A DNA stretch of 15,159 nucleotides from Hepatocystis sp. ex Piliocolobus tephrosceles (GCA_902459845.2 CABPSV020000492.1:1-15159); one strand, 5' to 3'. Shown: positions 1-10,396, numbered from the stretch's first letter. The notes: generated by a model from the letters alone, not told the origin. Numbers and translations are program-made.

Positions 1-41
<41 letters not shown>

Positions 42-135
42 CAGATGTAAGTTAACCATGTTATGTAAAAAAATAAATTTTCTCATTTTTTTACAGATTT
101 GTAAAAATAATATATAGATATGTTTTATATATTAC
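1..135 (-). other. Truncated intron 5 of the coiled-coil gene
   Basis: On the minus strand a GTAATA donor follows the exon ending at 136. No plausible acceptor and open exon follow before the edge. Positions 1-39 are A on the plus strand, which is a 39-base T tract on the gene strand. In this genome such a tract commonly sits just before an acceptor, so the next exon probably begins shortly outside the window. Confidence 0.5.
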
Positions 136-1365
136 CACTGCTTCTTGGTATTTTTTCGAGGTAGTATTTAATTCTTTGACTAATTTATTTTGGTCCTTTA
201 ACACATTTGTAATACACAATTTTTGAGACTCTGTAAGGTTTCCTAATTTCTGTATAGACATATACATACATATATGCGTAAGCATGTTTTTACGTATATA
301 CGATAGACGTAAAGCTTTCACATATTTAAGTTTTTTTATTTACAAAACAAAAACAAAAACAAAAAATTCTAAATTCCAAATTCGTTAATTTATTATTTTT
401 GCATTTATCATTTTTTTTCAGTTATTATTTATATTTTATTACTTCACATATTTTAGGGTCTTTATAAAGTAGTTCTAACGTTTTTCTAAATTGTTCCTTT
501 TTATTATTCCTTAACAAAAAAAAAAAAAAAATAAAATAAAAAAAAATAAAAAATAAAATAAAATAAAATAAATAAATAAATAAGCACAAAAAAAAAAAAA
601 TGTATGATAAAAAGATAGGAACATATAACCATACTATTTTTGTAAATAATCTTTAATATATAATAACATACAATTTTAGACATATATATTTATAAGAATT
701 TTTTTAGATTGTTAAACATAGTTTGTAATTACAAGTTTTAATTATTTTAGTATTTTACGATCTTATTCATTTATTTGTTTATTTGCTTGTTTTTTTTTTG
801 TTTTTTTTTTTATTTGTTTATTTATTTATTTGTTTATTTATTTATTAGCATTTAATTTTCTTACATGCAAGAATATTCAATCGATTTCATGTGTAACCAT
901 TCGTTTTCGTAAAATTCAGATTTTTTATTCTCAGACTTAGCAACTGCGGCCTATATAATCACAAACACATGTACCATATATATATATATATATATACTTT
1001 AATATATATACTTTAATATATATATATATATATATTTTTTTTATATTTTCCGTTTCCTTTATTATATTTCGCTTTTTTTTTTTTTTTTTTTTTTCAGCTT
1101 TTTATAAAATTTTGCGTTTTACTTGAGTTTGTAAAGCCTTTTTGTATTCCAATTCTGTGTTGTTTTTATTTTCCAAAAATTTTAGCAATTTTTTTTTTTC
1201 ATTTTCTAAACTCATTATTTTATGTAATAAGTTTTTTAACGGATATTTGTGGGTTAGTGTATCATCTTCTTTAAAGAAAAAAATAAAATAAGATAAAAAA
1301 AGGACAATATTATGTTTTATCTTAATTAAATATAACGGGTATATACGAGCATAAATGTATACATA

Positions 1366-1418
<53 letters not shown>

Positions 1419-1661
1419 ACACTAGTAATATTGTTTACTATTACCAACAGCAGTATCCTGATTTTTGTCATGAGTGTGATGAAATGAACTCTCATGACTT
1501 ACATTTGTTTTATCTATATTCATGTCTTTTTGTTTAATTGATGTTTGATGAGATGTTTTATCCAATAATAGATCATTTTGAGAGTTTTCGAATTTTGCAA
1601 TTATGTTTTCTTCACTTAAACTAAATTTATTTAAATTGTCCATTTGTAATGGGTTTTTCAT
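136..1661 (-). CDS. Multi-exon coiled-coil protein, unknown function (3' end beyond left edge)
   Basis: I do not recognise this gene. Five exons join in phase on the minus strand: 1661-1445, 1268-1123, 950-865, 509-443 and 249-136. The donors are GTAATA, GTAAAA, GTAAGA, GTAATA and GTAATA, and every acceptor ends in AG. Together they encode 210 residues from an ATG at 1661 without a stop. The N-terminal 72 residues are polar (Asn, Gln, His, Lys, Asp) and look disordered. Exon 2 is a Lys/Glu/Leu-rich helix with heptad-like leucines (KNLLHKIMSLENEKKKLLKF). Exons 4 and 5 continue in the same style (KEQFRKTLELL, LKDQNKLVKELN). There is no signal peptide or membrane segment. The last donor at 135 opens an intron that runs off the left edge, so the C-terminus is missing. 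A scaffold or cytoskeletal role is possible, but nothing specific is visible. The exon joins are my reconstruction from splice consensus and phase; exon 4 is the least certain because other AG acceptors lie nearby. Confidence 0.72.
510..864 (-). other. Intron 3 of the coiled-coil gene
   Basis: This is the longest complete intron of the gene (355 nt). It has a GTAAGA donor at 864 and an acceptor whose AG is at 511-510. The acceptor lies just after a long T tract on the gene strand. It contains runs of TTTA/TTTG on the plus strand (about 770-845) and a 5-bp AAATA-type repeat (about 540-585). I could not find an additional in-phase exon inside it. Confidence 0.55.
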
Positions 1662-1944
1662 TTTTTTTTTTTATTATTTTATTTTTTTTTTTTTATTTTT
1701 TTAATTTTTTTTTTTTATTTTTTTAATATTTTTTATTTTTTTTATTTTTTTTTTTTTTATTATAATTATAAGTTACAAACAAAAAAACACAAAAAAATGA
1801 AAGAAGTTCCAAAGTAATGATTTTTGTAAATTTGTTATGAGTAAACAAAAAAATGGAAACTTTATTTTTATTAGTCGTTTAATTGTTGAAATGAGGACCG
1901 TATATGTGCATTAAAAACGTGTAAATTTTATAAATCATGAAAAC

Positions 1945-1950
1945 GTGCAC
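1945..1950. promoter_or_regulatory. GTGCAC palindrome, possible AP2-I type site
   Basis: GTGCAC, 284 bp upstream of the coiled-coil gene ATG, matches the core reported for the invasion regulator AP2-I. The surrounding 1880-1950 stretch is less AT-pure than its neighbourhood, with ACGTG occurring twice. The evidence is weak without chromatin data. Confidence 0.2.
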
Positions 1951-2195
1951 AAATATAGATATAAATTAAAAAATATAAATATATACATTTTTTTTGTATG
2001 TATTGTTGTGTTTGTATAAATATAGAGTATATGTATATTTTTTGCAATCTCTTGTAATTGTTAGTAATTGTTAGTAATTGTTTGTAATTTTTTTTTTTTT
2101 TTTGTTTTTACAATTGTAAATTGTTTAGTTAATTACCGTGTGCAAATTTGAATACACATACAAATAAATATATGTGTATGTGTTTATATGTATAA

Positions 2196-2227
<32 letters not shown>

Positions 2228-2483
2228 TCATAGATCTTTTTTATCGCCAAATAGGATAATTTATTTTATTATACTCTATGTATATATGTATATATATATA
2301 TATTTCCTTGTGTGCAACTTAAATGTTTAATGCTAATATACCAACTGCGGAAAATAGCACAAAAAAAATAATTGTCTAAAATTTTACCTACATATATATA
2401 TGCATATATAGCTTTTTGTTAGTAAACATATAAAACTTAAGATTAAAAACAAAAAATTAAGAAAAGCTTACTCCAGCCTTAGT

Positions 2484-2484
<1 letters not shown>

Positions 2485-2532
<48 letters not shown>
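2485..2532. repeat. Poly(A) tract, 48 bases
   Basis: There is an uninterrupted run of 48 A on the plus strand, followed at once by GTGAGT. On the minus strand it is a T48 tract followed by GACTAAG, GCTGGA and GTAAGC, which looks like acceptor, six bases, donor. The length of such a run is error-prone in sequencing. Confidence 0.9.
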
Positions 2533-2534
<2 letters not shown>

Positions 2535-3115
2535 GAGTAAACTATAATGATTTTAAACTTTTTTTTTTAACCTTAAACATAAACTTAACCATTGAAGAAA
2601 ACTATAAGAATGAAATGCATATTTTTCATATATAAAAAAAAAGGTATAACAATGTTGTTTATACAAGAGAAAGAAAAAAAAAAAAAAAAATCGACAAAAT
2701 TTTAACTGTTCTTATTTTTCCTATATTTTTGGAACTTATTAGACAACGCTAAAAAAACAAAAATAATTTAATTAAAAAAAAGAAAAAAGACATTATTAAT
2801 GAATTTACTTTTTACCACGCTATTATTATGTTTACTGTTGTGGATAACAATTGTTGTAAACAAAAATTTAAAGAACTATATTTTTTCTTTTAAATATATG
2901 TATATATTTACATATTTTTTATATTAAGCTTAATTACATAATTTATATATAGAAATACACTTTTTAATCATTGTAAAAAAAAAAAAAATTGCTTTCAAGC
3001 TTTAAATGCGTATACATATATGTGTATATATAAGGATATGTGTGTTAATTTTATATATATACATCTTATATGTTGTTATGTGACATGTACTAAAATTCAT
3101 ATATACGGGTTGTAT

Positions 3116-3117
<2 letters not shown>

Positions 3118-3154
<37 letters not shown>
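3118..3154. repeat. Poly(T) tract, 37 bases
   Basis: This is an uninterrupted T run in the divergent intergenic region. Homopolymers of this length are typical of Plasmodium non-coding DNA and can act as nucleosome-excluding sequence. No gene-specific role can be read from it. Confidence 0.9.
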
Positions 3155-3157
<3 letters not shown>

Positions 3158-3539
3158 TGGTAACTTTCTACATATGATTAAATTAAAAAAAAAAAAAAAA
3201 AAAACGCAAAGAACCATGTTAAGTAATAACAAAAATAAAATAAAATAATATTAAATCATTTAAGCATTTTTTTTTTTTTTTACTTTAATGCTTTGCCTTA
3301 TTTTTAATTCTTTAAACTAAGTTATATATGTAAATAAATTTTATGTAGTTTTTATAAATGCATTATTTTACATAAAAAAATAAAATAACATAAATAATAT
3401 ATTTAAGATGTTGATATCTTTTCTTATAGTTTTTTTTTTTATATTACCCTATCCTATCGTACCCTGCCATTTTATTAAAATTATGAATAAAAAAAAGTGT
3501 CAGCACATTTTAATTTTTTTATTTATTTTTTTTTTTTTT

Positions 3540-3545
3540 GCATGC
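3540..3545. promoter_or_regulatory. GCATGC palindrome, possible ApiAP2 site
   Basis: This is the same six-base core as at 10397-10402, in the region shared by the two divergent genes. It is about 1.7 kb upstream of the membrane protein start and 1.9 kb from the coiled-coil protein start. Function is inferred from the motif only. Confidence 0.22.
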
Positions 3546-3741
3546 TGTGAAATTACCACTCTTTTTAAAAAAAAAAAAAAAAAAACATTTTATACCAATA
3601 TATATATATATATATACAAAACATATAAAATTAGCGTGTTGATAAACGACTTATAGAAAACACTTCTACTTTTTTTTTTTTTTTTCAATAGTCCATTTTT
3701 TAAGAAGCTAATAAATTCATAATGTCGATAAGATGTAGATT

Positions 3742-3744
<3 letters not shown>

Positions 3745-3788
<44 letters not shown>
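3745..3788. repeat. (TA)n microsatellite
   Basis: About 22 alternating TA dinucleotides lie in the divergent intergenic region. Similar tracts occur at about 1371-1414 (inside intron 1 of the coiled-coil gene) and 10436-10469. They are self-complementary and likely length-variable between isolates. Confidence 0.85.
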
Positions 3789-3792
<4 letters not shown>

Positions 3793-4066
3793 TACATAAA
3801 TATTTTCATATTTTATTTTATTGTTAAGTTTTTTAATATAATTAATTTTATTAATTAAATATATTTCCTCTGTATTATTTTATTTTTTTTTTTGGCATAA
3901 GGATAATTTACTGGCATAAAATTTACAGATGTGACATGTTATACTGTGCATATTATAACATTTATATGTGTTTACGATTTTTCCAATTTCTTTCGTTTTT
4001 GCTACGTAAAAATTGTTTTTAACTTCATTATTATATCATGTCAATTATAAATTTGATGTTGTACTT

Positions 4067-4160
4067 TATTTTACTATATTTTATTATATTTTACTATATT
4101 TTACTATATTTTACTATATTTTACTATATTTTACTATATTTTACTATATTTTACTATATT
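4067..4160. repeat. 10-bp tandem array (TTACTATATT)
   Basis: About nine copies of TTACTATATT run head to tail, with one variant copy reading TTATTATATT at 4081-4090. The period equals roughly one helical turn, which would place the TATA steps on one face of the DNA. The array is about 1.1 kb upstream of the membrane protein start codon. The hydrophobic plus-strand open frame across it is only the repeat being translated. Confidence 0.9.
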
Positions 4161-4280
4161 ATATTTTTTTTTTCCTTTTTTTTTTTTTTTTAAATTTCTT
4201 TTTTTTTCATTAATGTTCTTTAAAGTTTATGTACTGTCACTAACAACTAAAAAAAAAATAGGTATGAAAATTTAAACTTT

Positions 4281-4336
4281 GATTTTTGATGCTTGATTTT
4301 TGATGCTTGATTTTTGATGCTTGATTTTTGATGCTT
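4281..4336. repeat. 14-bp tandem array (GATTTTTGATGCTT)
   Basis: Four perfect consecutive copies of a 14-bp unit, immediately followed by a second array with a different 15-bp unit. No coding potential. Confidence 0.92.
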
Positions 4337-4340
4337 GATT

Positions 4341-4445
4341 GGTGACTTCTTTATTGGTGACTTATTTTTTGGGGACTTATTTTTTGGGGACTTATTTTTT
4401 GGGGACTTCTTTTTTAGTGACTCCTTTTTTAGTGACTTCTTTTTT
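4341..4445. repeat. 15-bp degenerate tandem array (GGGGACTTATTTTTT)
   Basis: About seven consecutive 15-bp units. The unit starts vary between GGTGACT, GGGGACT and AGTGACT, and the second half drifts towards pure T. The three central copies carry GGGG, which is unusual in such AT-rich DNA. It abuts the 14-bp array, from which it is separated by only four bases. Confidence 0.88.
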
Positions 4446-4840
4446 TTTTTTTTTTTTTTACACTTGAGTTGATTTATATATGTGGATAAATTTTTATATT
4501 TTTATTATTTATTTATTTTTTTTTTTTTTAATATAATTAGAAAAAATAAATTCGATTTTTATTTTTATCTTTGCTTTAATTTTCTATTTTCTATTTTCTA
4601 GTTTTTGTTCTTTTTCTTTTTCTTTTTTTTTTTTCCTTTTCATTTTTTTAAGAACATTATTAATAATTTTAATTTATAATTTATTATTATCTAGAATGTT
4701 ATTCATGCTCAATATCTGTGCTTTTTAAATTCAACACTATTTATTAGTTTCTACTAACGATTAAAAAAAAAGCCTATTAGTAGATATTAAAATTTTTATA
4801 TAGACTAAATACGTACATAATATGTACATGTGTAGAAAAG

Positions 4841-4842
<2 letters not shown>

Positions 4843-4885
<43 letters not shown>
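4843..4885. repeat. Poly(T) tract, 43 bases
   Basis: An uninterrupted T run about 340 bp upstream of the membrane protein start codon. It may form a nucleosome-poor promoter element, but that is inference only. Confidence 0.88.
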
Positions 4886-4890
<5 letters not shown>

Positions 4891-5226
4891 TTATAAAGAA
4901 ATAATGACCAATGTGGCTAACATATATATATTTATATATATGTATATATACATGTGTTATATTTACATTTTTTTATGAAACAAATAGACGATGGTAATTT
5001 AATATTTTTCATTGTTTGTGCCCTAAAATGGATATATAAAACATATTGTAGAGTAATATTGTATATTTTCTACTTTTTAATTAATTTTGCATTTTCCCCC
5101 TATGTTTTCTCATCCTTTTTATATTTATATATTTATGTATATATTTATATGTACATTCATAAATACTTACATTTTTGTGTGGTTTTTTTTTTTTTTTTTT
5201 TTTTTATTATTTAAAAGTAATTCATA

Positions 5227-8200
5227 ATGGCAAGATTTTTAAAAAAATTGTTTAATTCGTGTATAAAGTGGGTTTTACGAAAGTTTAAAATCTCAAGCAA
5301 AACAAAAATATTTATAATTAATCATTGCTTGTTTGCTTCATTCATTTTATTTTATCTTTCATATTATTTTTTTATCAATGGAGTCGTTAATCCGGCGGTT
5401 AGAATTGTTTTCGATGGAAGTAAGTATTAAACCGATAAAAAAAAAAAAAAAAAAAAAAATAAAATAATATATATGTACACACTTGTTAAGTATATGTGTT
5501 ACTTTTTACTATTGTTTTAGCTTTTACATTTATATATGCATTTATGCCTGCATTTATGTCTGCATTTATGTCTGCATTTATGTCTGCATTTATGTCTGCA
5601 TTTATGTCTGCATTTGTTTATGTGTTTATACTTATGTTGTATATCAGAATAGTTACAAAAACGTTTTTTTTTTAAACGTAAACATTTTTAAAAAAATGTG
5701 TACATTCATACGTGTGACATGTTTTTTTTTTTTTTTTTTTTTTTTTTTCTCTCACTTGTAGACATTATCGCAGATCAAACACTTACTTATGAGAATTCCA
5801 TAATAGAGTCAATATGGCTATTATTCGAAAGTGGAAGTTATTTTAATATGATATTGTTACTGTTTTTTTCAATTATAATTCCTATATTTAAGTTTATTGT
5901 AGTTAGTGATAATTTTTATACCTTTTTTAAATTACATAATTTAAGTTTAAAACGTTATAAAGTAAAAAAGAAAAAAAATCATTATGATCATAATAGTGAA
6001 TTATTTTATATTAATACAGTAAATGACAATGATAAATATATGTTAAAAAAGTTTAACTTATTATGTTCTATATCAAGATTTCAGTTTGTTGATGTGATGA
6101 TATCTTTATTTATTGCCTCATCGTTAAATGTTTATTTATTAGAAACAAAATTATTAAATGGTACATATTATTTTTTAAATTATTGTGTACTATCTACTAT
6201 ATCTTCCTTATTTTTATCAATTTTAACATCAATAAAAATTGAAATATTTAAAAAATCAAATATAAAAATATATTCTGTTTCTTCTGGAAAATGCTTCAAT
6301 AATGGCTACAACTTGAGTAACAGTTTTGGAAAGAGTATTACTACTAATTTTAATGGTTATGTACAAAAAAATTTCAATGATAGTGACGTAGATAGTTATA
6401 ACGAAATACACAATGATGTAGAACAAATTTATCAAAGTAATATGTATGATAATAAAGATATAAGTTATAAAGAGTCAGTACAAACTTCGAAATTAAAAAA
6501 AAAAGGACATTCAAAGGAGAGTAATATACAAGGTGATGGTACGACAGCTAGTAATGACAGTGTTGTTAATAGTAATTATGACAATACGACTAATACGAAC
6601 GAATATAATATGTTATCTACACAAAAAATAAATAAAATTACAGGAGAAATAACAAAAGATGATAATAATAATAATAATAAAAAATTGTTACTTTATAATA
6701 AATTAGAAGCATTACATAATATAAGTTATTTATATAAGTTAATGAAAAAAAATGATGCATATATTTATATAAAAAAAAAGAAATTTAATTTTTTATTGAA
6801 AAAGAATGGACAAATGAATAAATTAAATATTTTTAAACTAGGTTATATAATATTTGTTTTTCTAATTTTATGTTTATGTACTTATTTAATAATAAAAGTT
6901 GAGAATGATATGTTTGGGATATATATATATTTAAGCTATTTTAATTTTAATATTGAAGGTGTTTTAGTTGACTACAATGACATGTTAAATATATTAAAAT
7001 TTAAAATAGGTCAATTATATATTTATACTTTTTTTATTATTCTACCATTTTTATTTCCAATTATTACTGTTATTTTTTTATTTTTAAGTATATTTTTTAT
7101 GAATTTATATTATATAAACTTTTCTATGAAATATAAAAAAAATAATAATTTATTTAGTGATGAATTAATTATATATCCAGAAGTTGAAAGTAATCAAAAA
7201 ATGATGCTATCAGAGCGATATAATTATTTATTTATAAAAAAAGAATTTGAAAAAAATGACAATTTATCAAATACATCAGATGATACATCCTCTTATAATG
7301 GTAGTACTATATCGAGTAGTAAAAGTGAAGTTATAAATACAAGTTTTATACATAATAAAATTTTAAATTTTTATTTTTTTTTATCAGTTTTTTTTTCATT
7401 TCTTTGTTCATTTTGTCTTCATCTATCTTTAGGAGAAATAATATCAATAGCGTTATTAACATTTTATCAAATAGTGAAACATACAAATAAATTAAATATA
7501 ATAATATTATATAAAAGTTCTAAAACATATTTTTGTAAGTTTTTAGTATTTTTTATTTATGCTTTATTTTGTTTTACTATTAATTTGTATGTAAAGCGTT
7601 GGAGTATTTATGTAAATAAATTAAAGAAGCTTAAGAAAAAAATTTTATTATTTGAAAAAAATAGATACAGTGAAATAATAGATTTGAATATACAAAAATT
7701 ACAAAGATATAATAATACAGATTCAGTAACTATATTTTCTTTTTTTTTTGATTTTATTTATAATAAAAAAAAATGGACAAAAATTGATGATGGTGGTAGT
7801 AGTAGTAGTAGTAATAAAAGCAGTACCAGTAGTATTAGTGGTAAAACTAGTGCCAATACTCGTAATATAATGATCAATCATGAGATTGCTAGTAGTGCTA
7901 ATAATTTTAAAAGGAATTATAATGATACTAGTAATATGTATAAATATAATACATTATTCGATCATCAGTCACTTTTTGGTAGTACCACTTTATATCCTAT
8001 CAACGAACAAGCAATGTTAAGTGGAAATCAAAACACAATTATTATTAAAGAGGATGACGAACCTTATTCTTTTAATATAGTTAAACATAAAAATCAACAA
8101 CAAGCTTTTATTCATAATAATAAATATATTACATTTTATAATGATTTACAAAATGAACTAATATCAGGAGTAGGTTCTTATGGAGAAAGAGACATATATG

Positions 8201-9354
8201 CAAGTGGAATGCGATTTGATGACAATTATAATTATATGAGAGATTATAAATATGTAGAATATATACGAAATAATGATTCGTTTGAAAGTAATAGGAATAT
8301 ATATGGTACTGGTAATAACCCACGAGGTTTTAGTGGTAATAATCCACATAGTTATAATAATATTGAATTTGACAATAATAGTGATATTTATATATATAAC
8401 AACGAAAGATATGAAGACAGTGATTCGTATAGTTTCAATGGATATAGTAATGATGAAAATAATAATTTTTACAATACAATTGAAAAACACGAAAAAAATA
8501 TTATACCAATTAAATCTTCTCTTCTAACTCAGTTTGATAAAAATAAAAATTTAAAAAAAAAAAAAAAAAGAAATTCCACTTCAGATGGATTTTCTATTAA
8601 AAGTAAAATATATCATTTTCTTTTTTTTTCTATAATACTTATAACAAGTGTAATAGCATTTTATAAAAAAGAAAAAGTGTTCAGCTTCGATATGAAAACA
8701 GTAAATAAACGATTAAATACATATTTCCATTCTCCTAGTTTTTATAAAATGATTCCTAATAGTATTGGAAAATGTAAAACTAAAAAATATTTAGCAAAAA
8801 ATCCATGTTTTAATGTTGGACGTATATATCATGAAGAAACAACTTTTTATCATGCTACACTTCTATATATACAAAATATTAGTTCTTTACAAATGAATAC
8901 TATCAAATTTTATTATGCTGATGAAAAATATTATTTATTATTAACCGGATTTTTTACATATATTTTAGGACCATTATTTGTAAAATTATGTGTTGGTTCA
9001 AGTTTTTGTCCAATTACAACTTATGCTTATTTTGTTGGAGATAAACCAACATTTTCATTAACAATTGAAGCGAGTTGTAATGATAAAGGAGATGGAGAAT
9101 ATATAAGTAATATTGTAGTTACATCTTTAAACATAACAAAATTGCAAGTTATTAAACATTCGGATGTTATTGACGATGTAGATATACCTTTAGACGATGT
9201 ACATGATCGTGTCAAAGAAAAAATAAACGAAGTTTTAGCAGCCCAACAAAAATTTATTAATTGGAAAAATAAAGATTATACTTTGGAGGGTTTTATTAAT
9301 TACATGATATCGAACAATATATTATCTGGGTTTTCATGTACACCCAATATTTAA
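5227..9354 (+). CDS. Polytopic membrane protein with two PqiA/LetA-like four-helix modules and a cysteine-containing C-terminal domain
   Basis: Two exons (5227-5419 and 5762-9354) join in phase 1 across a GTAAGT donor and a T-rich acceptor, giving 1261 residues. Helices lie at about 27-50, 93-113, 174-191 and 202-223, then again at 424-444, 483-510, about 600-640 and 655-677. Two four-helix modules are therefore separated by a disordered Asn/Lys/Ser-rich cytosolic insertion. The third helix of each module starts with an acidic motif (RFQFVDVMISLFIA; LSLGEIISIALL). This recalls the W-S-x-x-[DE]-[VI]-F signature of PqiA/LetA proteins, which work with MCE proteins in bacterial lipid transport. 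The CxxC zinc ribbons of bacterial LetA are absent. A long Ser/Asn/Tyr-rich segment and a ninth helix (about 1016-1036) precede a 225-residue domain with six cysteines, probably extracytosolic or lumenal. Gene structure is solid; the family call is by eye, and the lipid role is inference. Confidence 0.85.
5420..5761 (+). other. Intron of the membrane protein gene
   Basis: The donor GTAAGT follows GATGGAA at 5413-5419. The acceptor is TTGTAG after a 28-base T run at 5721-5748. The split codon becomes Asn65. Skipping this join would lose the first transmembrane helix and the only good ATG. The intron carries a 12-bp tandem array. Confidence 0.85.
5537..5614. repeat. 12-bp tandem array (TGCATTTATGTC) inside intron
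   Basis: Six copies of TGCATTTATGTC, the first with GCC instead of GTC at its end, plus a partial copy. All lie within the intron of the membrane protein gene. The period of 12 keeps a frame open, which explains a Cys/Ile/Tyr-rich spurious translation here. Confidence 0.9.
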
Positions 9355-9641
9355 CCAACATGTTTTTTTTGCCATATTTTGCTGTATTATACTGTACCTT
9401 TTTGAAGTGGGTTATCTTGTCATACTTTGGCTTAGCTATGTTACGTCTATTCAGTTATGCCACGCATCAGACGGTCTTACTATATACATATTAATATTAT
9501 ACATAAATAAACGTTTCAAAGGCTTTGTAATTATTTGGAAAATTATTTATACACATTTTTGTTTAATTATATATACTTTTTATCCGACATTATTTGACTA
9601 AATTATGATATATATATATATCATATGTCAACTAGTAAAAA

Positions 9642-9676
<35 letters not shown>

Positions 9677-9793
9677 CCTTATATGTATTTATTTCATAAG
9701 TATATATATATATATATATATACACCCCATTTACTGAATTAATTCCGCTTTTCTTTTTCTTTTCTCGCCATTCTGTCTTCTTTTTTTTTTCTC

Positions 9794-9856
9794 CAATTTT
9801 TATCTGTAATTTTTTATCCGTAATTTTTATCCACAATTTTTATCCACAATTTTTAT
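9794..9856. repeat. 13-bp degenerate tandem repeat (AATTTTTATCCAC)
   Basis: About five head-to-tail units of AATTTTTATC followed by TGT, CGT, CAC, CAC and AAT. It lies in the intergenic region downstream of the membrane protein gene. Confidence 0.75.
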
Positions 9857-10396
9857 CAATAATTTTGTTTACTCACGTTTTACTCATTCATATTTAATGT
9901 TTTATAGTTAATGATTTATAATTATTGTCTTATAGTTACACATAAATGATACTCTTTCGATTTTTCACAACAATTTTTTTATATTTATGTTTACATTTAT
10001 GTTTATATTTAAGTTTTTGTTTATGCTTTAATTTTTTTTTTTAATTTTTATGTTTTTGTTGTTGCGCTTTAATATATATAAATATATGTATGTATGTATG
10101 TATGCATGTATGTATATATATATATATACATATACATATACACATATATACAGATCTTCACGGTCGTTTGTATATATACCCCATAAATGGTTTTAATATG
10201 CACTTTTACTGCATAGTAGTTTTTCACGTCTTTATCTTTTGTTACCTTATGAATTATTTTTTTTTTTTTTTTTTATTTCATGTAATTATGCAAGAATATA
10301 TAAAACTGTACTGGTGGTCTGCTTAAGCGTGTATGTCCATATATATACATGGTTTATATATATATATATATATATTTTTTAAAAAAAGTAATAAGA

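Larger units (their letters stand above)
1662..5226. other. 3.6-kb AT-rich intergenic region between divergent genes
   Basis: No supported gene lies here. It is the shared upstream region of the minus-strand coiled-coil gene and the plus-strand membrane protein gene, so promoters for both directions should be inside it. It holds many homopolymers: A48 at 2485-2532, T37 at 3118-3154 and T43 at 4843-4885. A (TA)n tract lies at 3745-3788, and a short 10-bp repeat (TTAGTAATTG type) at about 2051-2090. Three neighbouring tandem arrays occupy 4067-4445. Open frames here are short and dominated by F, I, Y and K codons. One 42-codon frame at 2799-2927 looks like a signal peptide and is treated as a finding, not a gene. 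Confidence 0.6.

Noticed and set aside
3408..3656. Plus-strand 82-codon frame with Cys and poly-Phe/poly-Lys
   Set aside because: It is made largely of homopolymers, with no consistent splice partner or codon pattern.
4954..5214. Plus-strand 86-codon hydrophobic frame just upstream of the membrane protein gene
   Set aside because: The second half is TA and T tracts. The start region is slightly more complex (MKQIDDGN), but no splice joins it in frame to the 5227 gene. It is most likely 5' leader.
1662..5226. Centromere candidate
   Set aside because: The region is long and AT-rich with tandem arrays, but it contains mixed-composition stretches and several unrelated short arrays rather than one long near-pure AT core. 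It could be settled only by CENP-A mapping.
8129..8527. Ile/Val-rich frames on both strands inside the membrane protein
   Set aside because: They lie within the low-complexity Asn/Tyr/Ser region of the real gene and are out of frame with it.
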